Positions 10,801 to 17,500 of a stretch of DNA of 17,500 nt are shown here, piece after piece (within the stretch, counting starts at the first letter, position 1; each line of letters opens with the position of its first letter). Below the pieces are notes generated by a model, which was given only the letters and a program-made list of their open reading frames with translations, was not told the DNA's origin and did not search any database. The position numbers and the translations under genes were made by a program. The stretch lies in NCBI GenBank assembly GCA_963170055.1, contig CAUJGJ010000113.1:352501-370000 (forward strand), written 5' to 3'. Source of the DNA: Halisarca cf. caerulea. Its lineage: Eukaryota; Porifera; Demospongiae; Chondrillida; Halisarcidae.

Positions 10801-11527
10801 GTTTGCCGGCATAGCACTAAAATTTAAGGGGGCTATATGTAAGTAGTAATTCCACCATGAATTGAACCTCAAAATGGAAGAATTTTTCTACAGATTTATT
10901 GATTGATCATAACTTTCTTTTAAAACAGTGGCCTGTGCTTAATTTTCTTAAGGTATAAGTGGCTTATATTCTAAGTGTAGAGAGAAATATTCTCTACAAT
11001 ATTTAGGATTTCCAATTATCTTGCCTTGACCAATTCAATTTCACCTTTTGTCATTTGACACCCAACCTACTGTTTGATGACTTATAGAGGTAGGCAGTGG
11101 TGTGCACAATGATGGATCACAGTCTGTCTTATTTTTCTTACCTGTCAACAAAGTTGTTGAGCCTAGTGTTGTGCTGGTCATCCAATTTGATGTAATTTTA
11201 ATGGATCACATTTAGAACAAGGAACACACTAAGTTCAATGGCTACTTTTCAAGGGGCCCAGTATTTGGTTACTAGTACACAATTAACAAACAAACAAGCA
11301 TACTGTATAGTTGCATGTTTATATAACTGTAAAATGTTTGATTATGCAATGTGTTTAATCATACTATGTCCATTTGTTTGGTGGCTGTAGTGGGCCTTCA
11401 TTTTCCTTTATTTGTGGTGGCAGGGGGTGCAGAGGAAAAGGGCCAAAGACACCATCACTGGGAATGGACCTTACCATCCCATAACTATGACTCTAAAGTC
11501 ACATCAGCAGCCCACTAAGGCACTTGC

Positions 11528-11574
<47 letters not shown>

Positions 11575-14500
11575 TAAGTCAATACAGGTTCACGTAGCAT
11601 CTGGATGCACATGTTTTGTTTATAATATTATTATTATTATTACAAACTTAATTTTAAGTCTAAAGTAGTCATTGGTATTTTGATTTAAATAATATTATCA
11701 AAATCCTTTTGAGTTTGCACTATCAAATGTGATGCTATGTGCATACAGTAACTTACTAAGCTGTTTATAGGGGTCAGGAGATGGCAATCCTCAGGGTTTG
11801 GTTTTGGTTGTGCAAATTGACTCGGGTAAACTGTATCATTTTAGGGATATTTGTATACATAGTTTCTCTATTTATATAGGGATCTGGTTTGATGATAACA
11901 GTGATAACATTGCTGCTAGAATCAGATCAATATGATGACAGGTGTATGCGTCCTTTGCTTGGATGGTGGGAGGAAGTTCTTCAAAGCATGGTGATAGCAG
12001 ATGTACCATGTGCGCTTGAAGTGATCCAAACAATTGATGGTCATTTTCAAGGAAGTAGTAAAATGAAAGTGGAGATTAAAGATAATTTTTATTTGAAGGT
12101 AAAGTATGCCACACTGTAGACTTGCAATGTAGTTAAAGGACAATTTTCAGTACATATGTAATTATTTTGAGTTTATTTTTCATCTTAGACTAAGGAAGTG
12201 CTATCTCATAACTTGGTACATATGGATCTCAAAATCCTTACTCAGTATGTTAAGACTATTAAAGACTACAGATTTTCAAAAGAGGTGAGTTTTGTATATT
12301 ATATCTATCTATCTATCTATCTATATATATATATATAAGGTGCATAAAAACTATTTTAAAATGGTAAAATGATGTAGGATTGACACAGGATCGTGCAAAA
12401 AGACATTATCAAGAAAGGATTCTTCAAAAACACTTGGAACAAGGGTAAGTTGCAAAACTGGTGCAGGGCTAGGTGGGCAAAGGGCAAGACAGGCATATGC
12501 CTAGACGAGCATAGGGCTACACAAATATGAGGCTAGATGGTTATAGGGCTAGACAGAGTTTAGTTGGACTGAGTGCACACTGTGCAAATTCCTACATCCC
12601 GCATGTGAAGTACATTATACAGTACATATGTGCTGCGGGATGTAGGAATTTGCACAGTGTGCAATAAGAAAATAAGAAATCATTAGTATTATTATTATTA
12701 TTATTAGCCCTGTACTGGTTTTGCAACTTACCCTTGTTCCAAGTGTTTGTGCAGAATCCTTTTTGATAATGCCTTTTTGTATGATTCTGTGTCAATCCTA
12801 CATCCTTTCACCATTTAAAATGGTTTTTATACACCCTTGTTCGTGCGTTTTTTCCTTTATAGCGAAACAGTTGCTTGAATAGTTTTCCACTGCAGTTGAG
12901 AAGGAACACGATCAAATCTTGTAAGATAAAGAAACTAGAATCTATGCAGTTACCTGACTAAAATCAATGTACCCATCTAGAAACAAATGCTCGAACAAAA
13001 AGAGCGCTGAAGTCGACAATCATCGAATTACATGCTTTGTGTACGCACGCGTACGTCTAGTCTTGCTTAGCCATTTTGCTGATTCGAAAATGGCTGATCC
13101 GGCGAATGTATAGGAAGTGCTATCTCATAACATGGTAGATATGGATCTCAAAATCCTTACTCAGTATGTTAAGACTATTAAAGACTACAGGTTTTGTATA
13201 TATATATATATATATGCATATGTTGTGCATATGGAAAGTGTATTATGTGTATAGTATATGTACAGTATGTAGCAATGCTATCAAATGCAACCATGCATTC
13301 TCCAACCTATTCTAGTTGATGTGAAGCCCACACCCACCCTCATAGTCTTCCCTGAGGCGCATAATTATGTGACAAAATTATTTGAGGATTAATTGTACAT
13401 TGAATTGATTACCACTATTTGGTCACAGTGGTCCAGGTTAAAGAAGTAAATTTGTTGTTACTTTATGCACCTCAGGGAAGACTATGAGAGTGGGTGTGGG
13501 CTTTGCAGATCTGACATGTCCACATGTGAACTGTGCTCAAAATGGCCACCCAAATTCAGTAAAAATCCTCGACATTTCTTTTGTTTAATGCAGTTACGGA
13601 TGACAAGAAGGATAGAAAACATTAGTATATCTGTTTGATTCTATGGTTCACAAAATTTTGTTGTGAGCTCTTCACCAAGTCAAAAAACAATCCCTGGTGT
13701 GAACCACAAAAAGCTTCAATGCAAAATTTAGCCATGTAAACAATGGTTAAAAGCAACCATACTTTGTCAGTAACCTTTCAACATTTATATCTAAATTCAC
13801 CATGGGAAAGCTCCACTTTGGTCTAAAATGTCCATCAGAACATTGTTTTGGTGCAAAGCACCACAAACTTTGGGACAAGTCATGCAGGAATAGAACAAGC
13901 TATCAACTTGTCCCACTGAAAAAAATAATTGCCTATTGTGATGCAATTCCTGGGAGATGGCTCCTCTACACAATCATTTAGTTGGCCAGAATTTTAAAGA
14001 ATTTTAGTCATTGATCTCTCTTTTACTATTTATCACAAGGCTGTCAGATGATAATAATGACATTACCAAAACAAAGGTAATTATCAGTGATTTCCATACT
14101 TCTACCTACACATTGCAGATCAATAAATAGTTGATACAATTTTCTTCTATTCAAGAGGGAAAAGACATAAAATTGATTATCTTCCAGGCAACTTTATAAA
14201 AAAAACACATGACTACCATAGAGAAAGAAATTTTCATGAGGTAATATATACTTGACGAACCTTTTGCAAAGGACAGCTCTCAGATGCTGACAAAAACAAT
14301 GGCAACAATGGAACCTTGTGTTTGTTCTTTGTTGTTGCTGTGAAAGGATTGGTTGACAAATGTTATAAGTAGACCATCATGTCAGCCTCTATGCCATGAA
14401 CTAAGGAAAGCGTTACAAGAAAGCCTTACAAGAAGTTTACTCCTGAACAGAAAACTCAAGCCGTCAAATGCACACTAGAGTTGGGAAACCAGCATGCTAT

Positions 14501-15787
14501 GAAAAGATTCCCTAAGCAATGGAGCATCGAGCTCAGTGGAAACACGATCTTAACATGGAAGAAGCAATTCTGTAGACACAAACGACTCGGAAATGCAAAA
14601 ATCGCAAATAGAAATCTTCACATAGTGAAAATAAAACTTGCGAAAATTACTTCTTGCTATGATTTGCAAAATTTTATGCTGAGAGAATTTCCCGCTCTAT
14701 GGTAACACGTGCATTTCAGTGAAAAATGTTTCTATTCAATAATTCAAATTCCTTTGTAAACCACACAAGATCCTACTATTTCCAGAAAAGGAACATGTTA
14801 TACCTGCATTCTAGATGAATCCTTAATTGTAACATATATTATAGCAACATCTGTTTATACCATACAATGGGCACATTCTGTTCCCATAATCATGGCTGTC
14901 ACAAGTAATTTAATTATTGTTTGAGTAAATTTCCAAACTCATCAGTTGAGACGAAATTTCGCTCCCCTAAAAGCTGCATTAATATTGGTCTAATCTCGGA
15001 GAATACCATGGCATCTTGATGTCATGGTTAAAAAGGGTTAGTTACTTTTAGAACCACGTATGCACAATTAGCTTGTATATTGCACACCATTACATCATCA
15101 AGGAAATCTGGTGGATGCTTCGGCTGAGCTAAGTGTTCAGTGTGTAATCATTTTGTATGATACTTGCATGGGCAGTACATCTTAAATTGAGTCGCTATTA
15201 ATGTTATAGCATGAAACTTGGTATATGTTTCATAATCTTTGGGATATAATATGGGTTTGTGATCAATTTGTTTTTATCAAGACACCTTTAACTCACCAGC
15301 CTAAAGTTCATTAACTTGGAAGTTATTTGCTAGTGATTTAGCTGAAAAGTGTTCTGGCTAAATCCAAATCAATGAACTGAATATAGTAGAGGTCCATTTT
15401 CCGCTGCAGTTAATTTACTCTCACCTACTTGACTATAACATGGAAAGGACTTACGTATGCGATTTTACTCCTATCAGGTGTTAATTTAGACATTGTTGGC
15501 TACTCCATTTTCTATGAAAGTGTCCAATGTTATCCATTTGAATAACCTTTTTTCATAATAAACAGTTTATTACACTATAGGACTGCCACATGATGCAGAC
15601 AATAGATATTTTACATATTTATCTGCAGCCATATTACCCGTCTTGTGGCTCTCTCTAATTTGCTTAATCCACCTCTGAGTCAGTTATAGTTATGTATTTG
15701 AACATATGTACGTACACTGATCACTATTGGATCTTTAGTAATGAGGGTATTTTCATTTGGACTTTTGACATGGTGTGTAACACTCAT

Positions 15788-15881
<94 letters not shown>

Positions 15882-17438
15882 TATATATATGCATTTTCGT
15901 CTACTTACTATCCTAGTATATTTAATTTATTCATTATCTAATAATTTATTTATTCTTCGCTGTACTGTTTGTTGTTCTTTCTTGGGTACCTATATAGTAG
16001 CCTCTGGCTATTGATTCTATCCAAGATTTCATATATCCTATTTTGGAAAGTCTTATAATAACGAATTTATATAATAGTAATAGAGGAGTATGAATTCATA
16101 GAGAAATGTATTAGCAATTGATTTCAAAACGATCCACAATTATCAACAATTGCAAAACAATTGTTAAAGTTTACAAATTATTATGTTCAATGAATGTTCA
16201 GCTGTAGTAGCTTCATGCTTTGCAAGTGATTTGAGCGTGTGGAGGTAAAAAAATCTGATTTCTTGTTTCTTTTCTGTATAGCACTTACCATTCTAGGAAG
16301 ATTTGTTTCCGATTGCTATCGCAATGCTAATTGGGAATTCCTATAGAAGGATGGTTGCATTTCCTACAGATACCTAACACGAATCCAATGAGCTACATAG
16401 TTAAGAGCATGAATATGTACATTTCCAGGGGCGTGTCCAGGATTTCGCTTGGGGGGTGTTTGCTGCCCCACAAATTTTGAATGCTGCATATTTTCTCTTG
16501 AAGTGACATGAATATTATCAGTTAACCCTTGAGTTAATTATCAAATGATCAGAAACTGTTACAGACATATAGAGATTTATTGTTACACAAAAACCTATGA
16601 TGTCATCAAAATGGCCACCAGTTTCATCTGCCAGTTTGTATATGCTTAAACGAAGGGATACAATAGCAAAAATGGACACTTTGCTACTCTTGTAGCTCAG
16701 AATTGACTAATACTACTATAATATGATTTTATATTAAAGATCTAGCACTCAAACTGGGCACATATTTTTAGTATTTAATTTCACTGAGCACTTACTGATA
16801 GTAAGGCTCTGAGCCTCAGGGGGTGCTTGAACACCCTGAGCACCCCCCTGACTATGCCTATGCATTTTTACATGAAAATTTGCATGTAAATTGAAAATGT
16901 AGTTTAGTAGATCAGAATTGGAGTGCAAATTTACGAGAATGTGTCTCTTTACAGTTGGTTGTGCAGTATTTGAGATCACTTCACAGTGGTACAAATGAAG
17001 AAAGATCGCTTTTGTCAAAACCATACTTTAAGGAGTTTTTGAAAGCTTACTATTCAAGGTTAGCACAAATTGCCATACAGTATATAGTGTGTTCTATTTT
17101 GTATTCATTTGTACTTACAATATGTTATGGTTATTTCACTATGTAATCTATATGGACATACTGTATGTACTTTTAATTGTTGGTGCATGGGACAAAACTT
17201 TCTCAGATCATGGACTCACTTTGATGTTTTACTAGAATGAATGCTACCTTTAACCATAGCTGTATGGGATATATATTTAACCAAATCTATATAGAATATA
17301 GTCTGGTATCAACGTGCTACTGACCTATGTTACTTATGAACACATTCTTTGCATGTTGTGTAGCCATTTTTTGTTTATTGACTGTGTTGCCATTGTTATA
17401 GAAAGTCATCTAAATTTTGTGGGCACAAGCGTTCATAA
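4735..17438 (+). CDS. Eight-exon gene, 3' part; unrecognised alpha-helical protein
   Basis: I infer one spliced coding sequence: join of 4735-4898, 8989-9148, 11880-12098, 12189-12284, 12389-12444, 14040-14076, 16955-17058 and 17402-17438. Every intron starts GT and ends AG. Exon-end phases 2,0,0,0,2,0,2 match the following exon starts, so the 873 nt read as 290 codons plus TAA. The product lacks signal peptide, transmembrane or known catalytic motifs. It is rich in leucine-heavy amphipathic helices, with basic stretches near SKKSK and at the C-terminus (CGHKRS). I do not recognise the family. Exons 1-2 resemble, weakly, the helical C-terminal part of FANCI (QLGxLL; E-x-L-x-K-x-SG-xx-LT; KSK), but the rest does not follow FANCI order, so I give no name. 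Introns range from 90 bp to 4.1 kb; the long ones are filled with mobile elements. The 5' end lies upstream of the window. Confidence 0.6.
4899..5689. other. Intron 1, 5' part without recognisable features
   Basis: An open frame at 5116-5343 starts near a TTGCTTACAG acceptor-like site and reads KELNITVPQGDFFTLVF, but its phase does not let it join exon 1 through the good GTGAGT donor. It would only join if a weak GTACCC donor at 4889 were used. I regard it as non-coding or an unsupported alternative exon. Confidence 0.4.
5691..7110 (-). pseudogene. DIRS-like retroelement, broken reverse transcriptase and RNase H
   Basis: Read on the minus strand from 7110 downward, the parts of a DIRS/Ngaro-type reverse transcriptase appear in order but in changing frames: VIPKK (near 7070), YHLSPPAG (near 7034), SINDGNDP (near 6640), CPVNPADHHLL (near 6545), DKCLSFGLRYDPGIFNSVAE (near 6455) and the catalytic-site YLDD (6373-6384). 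Then come PAGRIFLLRMIELL and, at 5691-5909, RNase H with TDASGG, QWKELL and a degraded HYDTQ (normally HCDNQ). A stop codon lies just before the RNase H aspartate and the element ends after it; the tyrosine recombinase is not visible. It lies antisense inside intron 1 of the host gene. A satellite splits the region between YHLSPPAG and SINDG. Confidence 0.8.
6680..6982. repeat. Imperfect GAAATCTT-type satellite inside the retroelement
   Basis: About 300 bp are built from degenerate units of roughly 8-12 bp with core GAAATCTT or AAAATCTT, more than 20 recognisable cores. It sits between two adjacent conserved motifs of the reverse transcriptase, so it expanded or inserted within the element. 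On the minus strand the core reads AAGATTTC. Confidence 0.8.
7259..7743. mobile_element. hAT-like MITE inserted in the retroelement
   Basis: The ends CTTAGGTGGATCCAG and, reverse complemented, ATAGGCGGATCCAG form short inverted repeats, followed on each side by a G-rich stretch ending GGTGCC. Flanks TGATGGTA and GGATGGTG match at 6 of 8 positions, fitting a decayed 8-bp hAT target duplication. The 485-bp interior is AT-rich and non-coding. It separates the first ORF of the DIRS-like element from its reverse transcriptase, so it is the younger insertion. Confidence 0.7.
7744..8222 (-). pseudogene. First ORF (gag-like) of the DIRS-like element, truncated by a MITE
   Basis: A 160-codon minus-strand frame starts with MATYAPEQREGELRNHAM and is mostly helical and charged, with QLRRLPTKVLDLHLQQRHAA and a Thr/Ser-rich end. 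No zinc knuckle or known domain is visible. Its orientation and position, directly upstream of the reverse transcriptase remnant, suggest the structural ORF of the same element. The open frame stops within three bases of the MITE boundary, so the C-terminus was cut by that insertion. The retroelement's 5' end probably lies beyond 8222 but I see no clear border. Confidence 0.5.
8223..8988. other. Intron 1, 3' part without clear features
   Basis: AT-rich DNA. The plus-strand frame 8647-8844 has no recognisable motif. Near 8340-8445 there are runs of CATACCACACGAG and ACACAAGGGG, possibly old element sequence. No gene supported. Confidence 0.5.
8989..9148 (+). CDS. Exon 2 of the helical-protein gene
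   Basis: The acceptor TTCTGTCCTCTCAG is a strong pyrimidine-tract site and the donor GTAAGT matches consensus. The exon is 160 nt: one base completing a codon plus 53 codons. It encodes KAIQQFESLLKISGLFLTDF, then a second helix and a basic, proline-containing linker (KKSKLTPARRKQK) ending SESVVNE. The frame stays open far beyond the donor into an inverted repeat, which I treat as chance. The pattern E-x-L-x-K-x-SG-xx-LT with KSK 13 residues after LT resembles a segment of FANCI; this is the best family hint, but weak. Confidence 0.65.
9222..10302. repeat. Large inverted repeat, arms of about 480 bp
   Basis: The arm 9222-9703 is matched in reverse complement by 9818-10302, with a loop of about 115 bp. 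Shared segments run in order along the arms, for example ACAAATTTGGCCACCT, CATAGCCCTCTATATG, CTGTAGTTAGGAATTTAGGT, ACTTTCACAGCAAATCACAA, TTTGATGTAAAATTTCAGCT and AACTATAGACACT. I estimate roughly 80-85% identity with small indels. Neither arm has a sustained coding frame with motifs; the frame that runs from exon 2 to 9502 is fortuitous. It lies within intron 2 and a transcript through it would form a long hairpin. Confidence 0.85.
10303..11879. other. Intron 2, 3' part: no gene, one C/CA tract
   Basis: Short frames at 10382-10594 plus and 10587-10775 minus have no recognisable product. Most of it is AT-rich unique-looking sequence. A poly-C and (CA)n tract is listed separately, and a short (TTA)n run lies at about 11623-11641. 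Confidence 0.5.
11527..11573 (+). repeat. C18 homopolymer followed by (AC)14
   Basis: Eighteen C residues are followed directly by AC dinucleotides. It is a composite microsatellite and a likely site of length error. The proline/threonine-histidine frame through it (11412-11597) is not a gene. Confidence 0.95.
11880..12098 (+). CDS. Exon 3 of the helical-protein gene
   Basis: This is the longest exon: 219 nt, exactly 73 codons, phase 0 at both ends. The acceptor is CTATTTATATAG and the donor is GTAAAG. It begins GSGLMITVITLLLES and continues with a Trp-rich helix (GWWEEVLQSM), a helix around CALEVIQTI, and a charged tail (KMKVEIKDNFYLK). It is separated from exon 4 by a 90-bp intron, a size typical of compact invertebrate genes. 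Hydrophobic residues are spaced as in stacked helices. Confidence 0.65.
12189..12284 (+). CDS. Exon 4 of the helical-protein gene
   Basis: The exon is 96 nt, 32 codons, phase 0 at both ends. The acceptor is TTTTTCATCTTAG and the donor is GTGAGT. It encodes TKEVLSHNLVHMDLKILTQY followed by VKTIKDYRFSKE, two predicted helices. A direct copy of positions 12193-12271 lies at 13122-13190 region with only a few differences, as described separately. The 104-bp intron to exon 5 includes a (TCTA)n/(TA)n tract. Confidence 0.65.
12303..12336 (+). repeat. (TCTA)n/(TA)n microsatellite in intron 4
   Basis: About five TCTA units are followed by a TA run, filling about a third of the 104-bp intron between exons 4 and 5, between the donor region and the inverted-repeat arm. 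Confidence 0.9.
12389..12444 (+). CDS. Exon 5 of the helical-protein gene
   Basis: The exon is 56 nt, starting phase 0 after ATTGACACAG and ending two bases into a codon at donor GTAAGT. It encodes DRAKRHYQERILQKHLEQ, a highly charged helix. The whole exon and its flanks lie inside the left arm of an inverted repeat, and the right arm holds an antisense copy (12705-12838). The sense copy is the one with consensus splice sites and matching phase, so I take it as functional. Confidence 0.55.
12472..12663 (-). repeat. Hairpin plus GTCTAGCCC minisatellite, copy B
   Basis: Read on the minus strand: a perfect hairpin with 30-bp arms (12574-12603 and 12634-12663; TGCACACTGTGCAAATTCCT then ACATCCCGCA) and a 30-bp loop, then CTCAGTCCAACTAAACTCTG and about six degenerate units of TCTAGCCCTATGC. 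Order and sequence match copy A at 3270-3480. It forms the centre of the exon 5 inverted duplication. Confidence 0.8.
13122..13200 (+). pseudogene. Truncated direct copy of exon 4, donor deleted
   Basis: Positions 13122-13190 plus following bases repeat exon 4 from 12193 (AGGAAGTGCTATCTCATAAC) through GACTACAG with very few differences (CTTGGTACAT versus CATGGTAGAT). It then skips 17 bases, which hold the last four codons and the GT donor, and resumes with GTTTTGTATA of the old intron. The sequence before it is unrelated, so the intron 3 acceptor region was not copied. It sits in intron 5 and cannot act as a normal internal exon. Confidence 0.85.
13324..13504. mobile_element. MITE-like element, about 40-bp terminal inverted repeats
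   Basis: The left end AAGCCCACACCCACCCTCAT continues AGTCTTCCCTGAGGCGCATAA; the right end is its reverse complement with two or three differences. The 181-bp unit is non-coding with a loop of about 100 bp. No clear target-site duplication was found, so it could also be a plain stem-loop repeat. Confidence 0.65.
13505..14039. other. Intron 5, 3' part without gene
   Basis: Non-coding, AT-rich DNA with a short imperfect inverted pair TATGGTTCACAA/TGGTGTGAACCACA near 13640-13710. It ends in the pyrimidine tract before exon 6. Nothing else is supported. Confidence 0.5.
14040..14076 (+). CDS. Exon 6 (micro-exon) of the helical-protein gene
   Basis: A 37-nt candidate exon follows a pyrimidine-rich tract (TCTCTCTTTTACTATTTATCACAAG) and ends at GTAATT. 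Its first base completes the Gly codon left by exon 5, and 12 codons follow (LSDDNNDITKTK), ending in phase 0 as exon 7 requires. Exon 5 cannot join exon 7 directly without a stop, so an exon of this phase is needed here. It encodes an acidic linker. At this length a chance match is possible, so support is moderate. Confidence 0.4.
14400..14705 (+). pseudogene. Transposase N-terminal helix-turn-helix fragment
   Basis: A frame open from 14400 to a TAA at 14703 encodes KPYKKFTPEQKTQAVKCTLE, then LGNQHAMKRF, WSIELSGNTILTWKKQF and KRLG. This spacing (F-T-x-E-Q-K, a helix, a G-N-x-x-A turn, then a recognition helix ending TWKK) is that of Brinker/pogo-like HTH DNA-binding domains found at the N-terminus of many animal DNA transposases. 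After about residue 57 the sequence loses homology, and no catalytic DDE region follows. It is a truncated transposon remnant in intron 6, not an exon. Confidence 0.55.
14706..15788. other. Intron 6, middle part without recognisable features
   Basis: About 1.1 kb of AT-rich DNA. I found no open frame with motifs, no terminal inverted repeats and no RNA gene. Confidence 0.5.
15789..15891. repeat. (TA)n microsatellite
   Basis: About 100 bp of nearly pure TA with one ATAATA break near 15874. It makes a Tyr-Ile open frame that is not a gene. Confidence 0.95.
15892..16425. other. Intron 6, 3' part without gene
   Basis: AT-rich non-coding DNA; short CAATTG-containing palindromic runs near 16135-16165 (CAATTATCAACAATTGCAAA) only. 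Confidence 0.5.
16426..16860. mobile_element. hAT-like MITE just upstream of exon 7
   Basis: The left end CAGGGGCGTGTCCAGGATTT has the CAGGGGCG start common in hAT elements; the right end, reverse complemented TAGGCATAGTCAGGGGGGTG, is a diverged partner. Flanks TACATTTC and TGCATTTT agree at 6 of 8 positions, fitting a decayed 8-bp target duplication. Near the right end an inner hairpin GGGTGCTTGAACACCC occurs. The interior has no coding frame. Confidence 0.5.
16955..17058 (+). CDS. Exon 7 of the helical-protein gene
   Basis: The acceptor GTGTCTCTTTACAG is strong; the donor is GTTAGC. The exon is 104 nt: 34 codons plus two bases. It encodes LVVQYLRSLHSGTNEERSLL, then SKPYFKEFLKAYYS, two amphipathic helices joined by a polar loop. 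A hAT-like MITE ends about 94 bp upstream of it. The frame stays open past the donor for about 90 bp, so read-through is an alternative ending. Confidence 0.55.
17059..17401 (+). other. Intron 7, no further features
   Basis: A 343-bp stretch between exon 7 and the proposed last exon. AT-rich, no inverted repeats or microsatellites found. Confidence 0.35.
17402..17438 (+). CDS. Exon 8, probable last exon with stop
   Basis: After an AG in GCCATTGTTATAG, the first base completes an Arg codon with the AG left by exon 7. Twelve codons (KSSKFCGHKRS plus TAA) follow. This would give a short basic C-terminus. The polypyrimidine tract is weak and no polyadenylation signal is visible before the window ends. 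It is a phase-consistent suggestion, not proof. Confidence 0.3.
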
Positions 17439-17500
17439 ATGGCTGTGTGTCCATGCGAACCATGACAGTTTAGTTGTGCAAAAGTAAAGTGCAGCCTGTA

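Larger units (their letters stand above)
12337..12838. repeat. Inverted duplication that contains exon 5
   Basis: The left arm 12337-12471 and right arm 12705-12838 are reverse complements with about 15-20 differences. The left arm includes the last part of intron 4, all of exon 5 with its acceptor and donor, and 27 bp of intron 5. The right arm holds the same in antisense, with a 1-bp deletion in the exon copy (AAGAAAGG to AAAAAGG), so it is not a usable exon. The 233-bp spacer is copy B of the hairpin/minisatellite repeat plus a (TTA)n run. Confidence 0.85.

Overview
The window looks like nuclear DNA of a marine invertebrate animal. A sponge or similar early-branching metazoan is my best guess, but this is inference. 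The reasons are AT-rich sequence, very long (TA)n and (CA)n tracts, many small inverted-repeat (MITE-like) elements, a tyrosine-recombinase-type (DIRS-like) retroelement, LINE 3' ends, and coding exons that join through GT-AG introns. Some introns are about 90-100 bp; others are kilobases long and full of repeats. Nothing suggests bacterial operons, and most long open frames lie in microsatellites or mobile elements.

The main result is one plus-strand gene that can be followed through eight candidate exons: 4735-4898, 8989-9148, 11880-12098, 12189-12284, 12389-12444, 14040-14076, 16955-17058 and 17402-17438. All splice sites are AG/GT, the codon phases agree at all seven joints, and the exons total 873 nt (290 codons plus a stop). 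I do not recognise the product. It looks mostly alpha-helical, like a fragment of a large helical-repeat protein. A weak resemblance of the first exons to the C-terminal part of FANCI is noted only as a hypothesis. The 5' part lies outside the window.

The rest is mostly repeats inside or upstream of this gene. Positions 1-1160 hold decayed minus-strand frames and a LINE-type 3' coding end on the plus strand, repeated at 2036-2195. A (CA)n tract follows at 1163-1315. A perfect 272-bp AT-rich palindrome lies at 2243-2514. Positions 3270-3480 carry a hairpin plus a GTCTAGCCC minisatellite. MITEs lie at 3588-3764 and 4246-4663. The 4.1-kb intron after exon 1 carries an antisense, broken DIRS-like element (about 5690-8222), interrupted by a hAT-like MITE and by a GAAATCTT-rich satellite. 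The next intron contains a 1.08-kb inverted repeat with arms of about 480 bp (9222-10302).

The most unusual part is intron 5 (12445-14039). It contains an inverted copy of exon 5, placed around a second copy of the hairpin/minisatellite repeat, and a direct, truncated copy of exon 4 that has lost its splice donor. The last long intron carries an HTH transposase fragment, a (TA)n tract and another hAT-like MITE just before exon 7.
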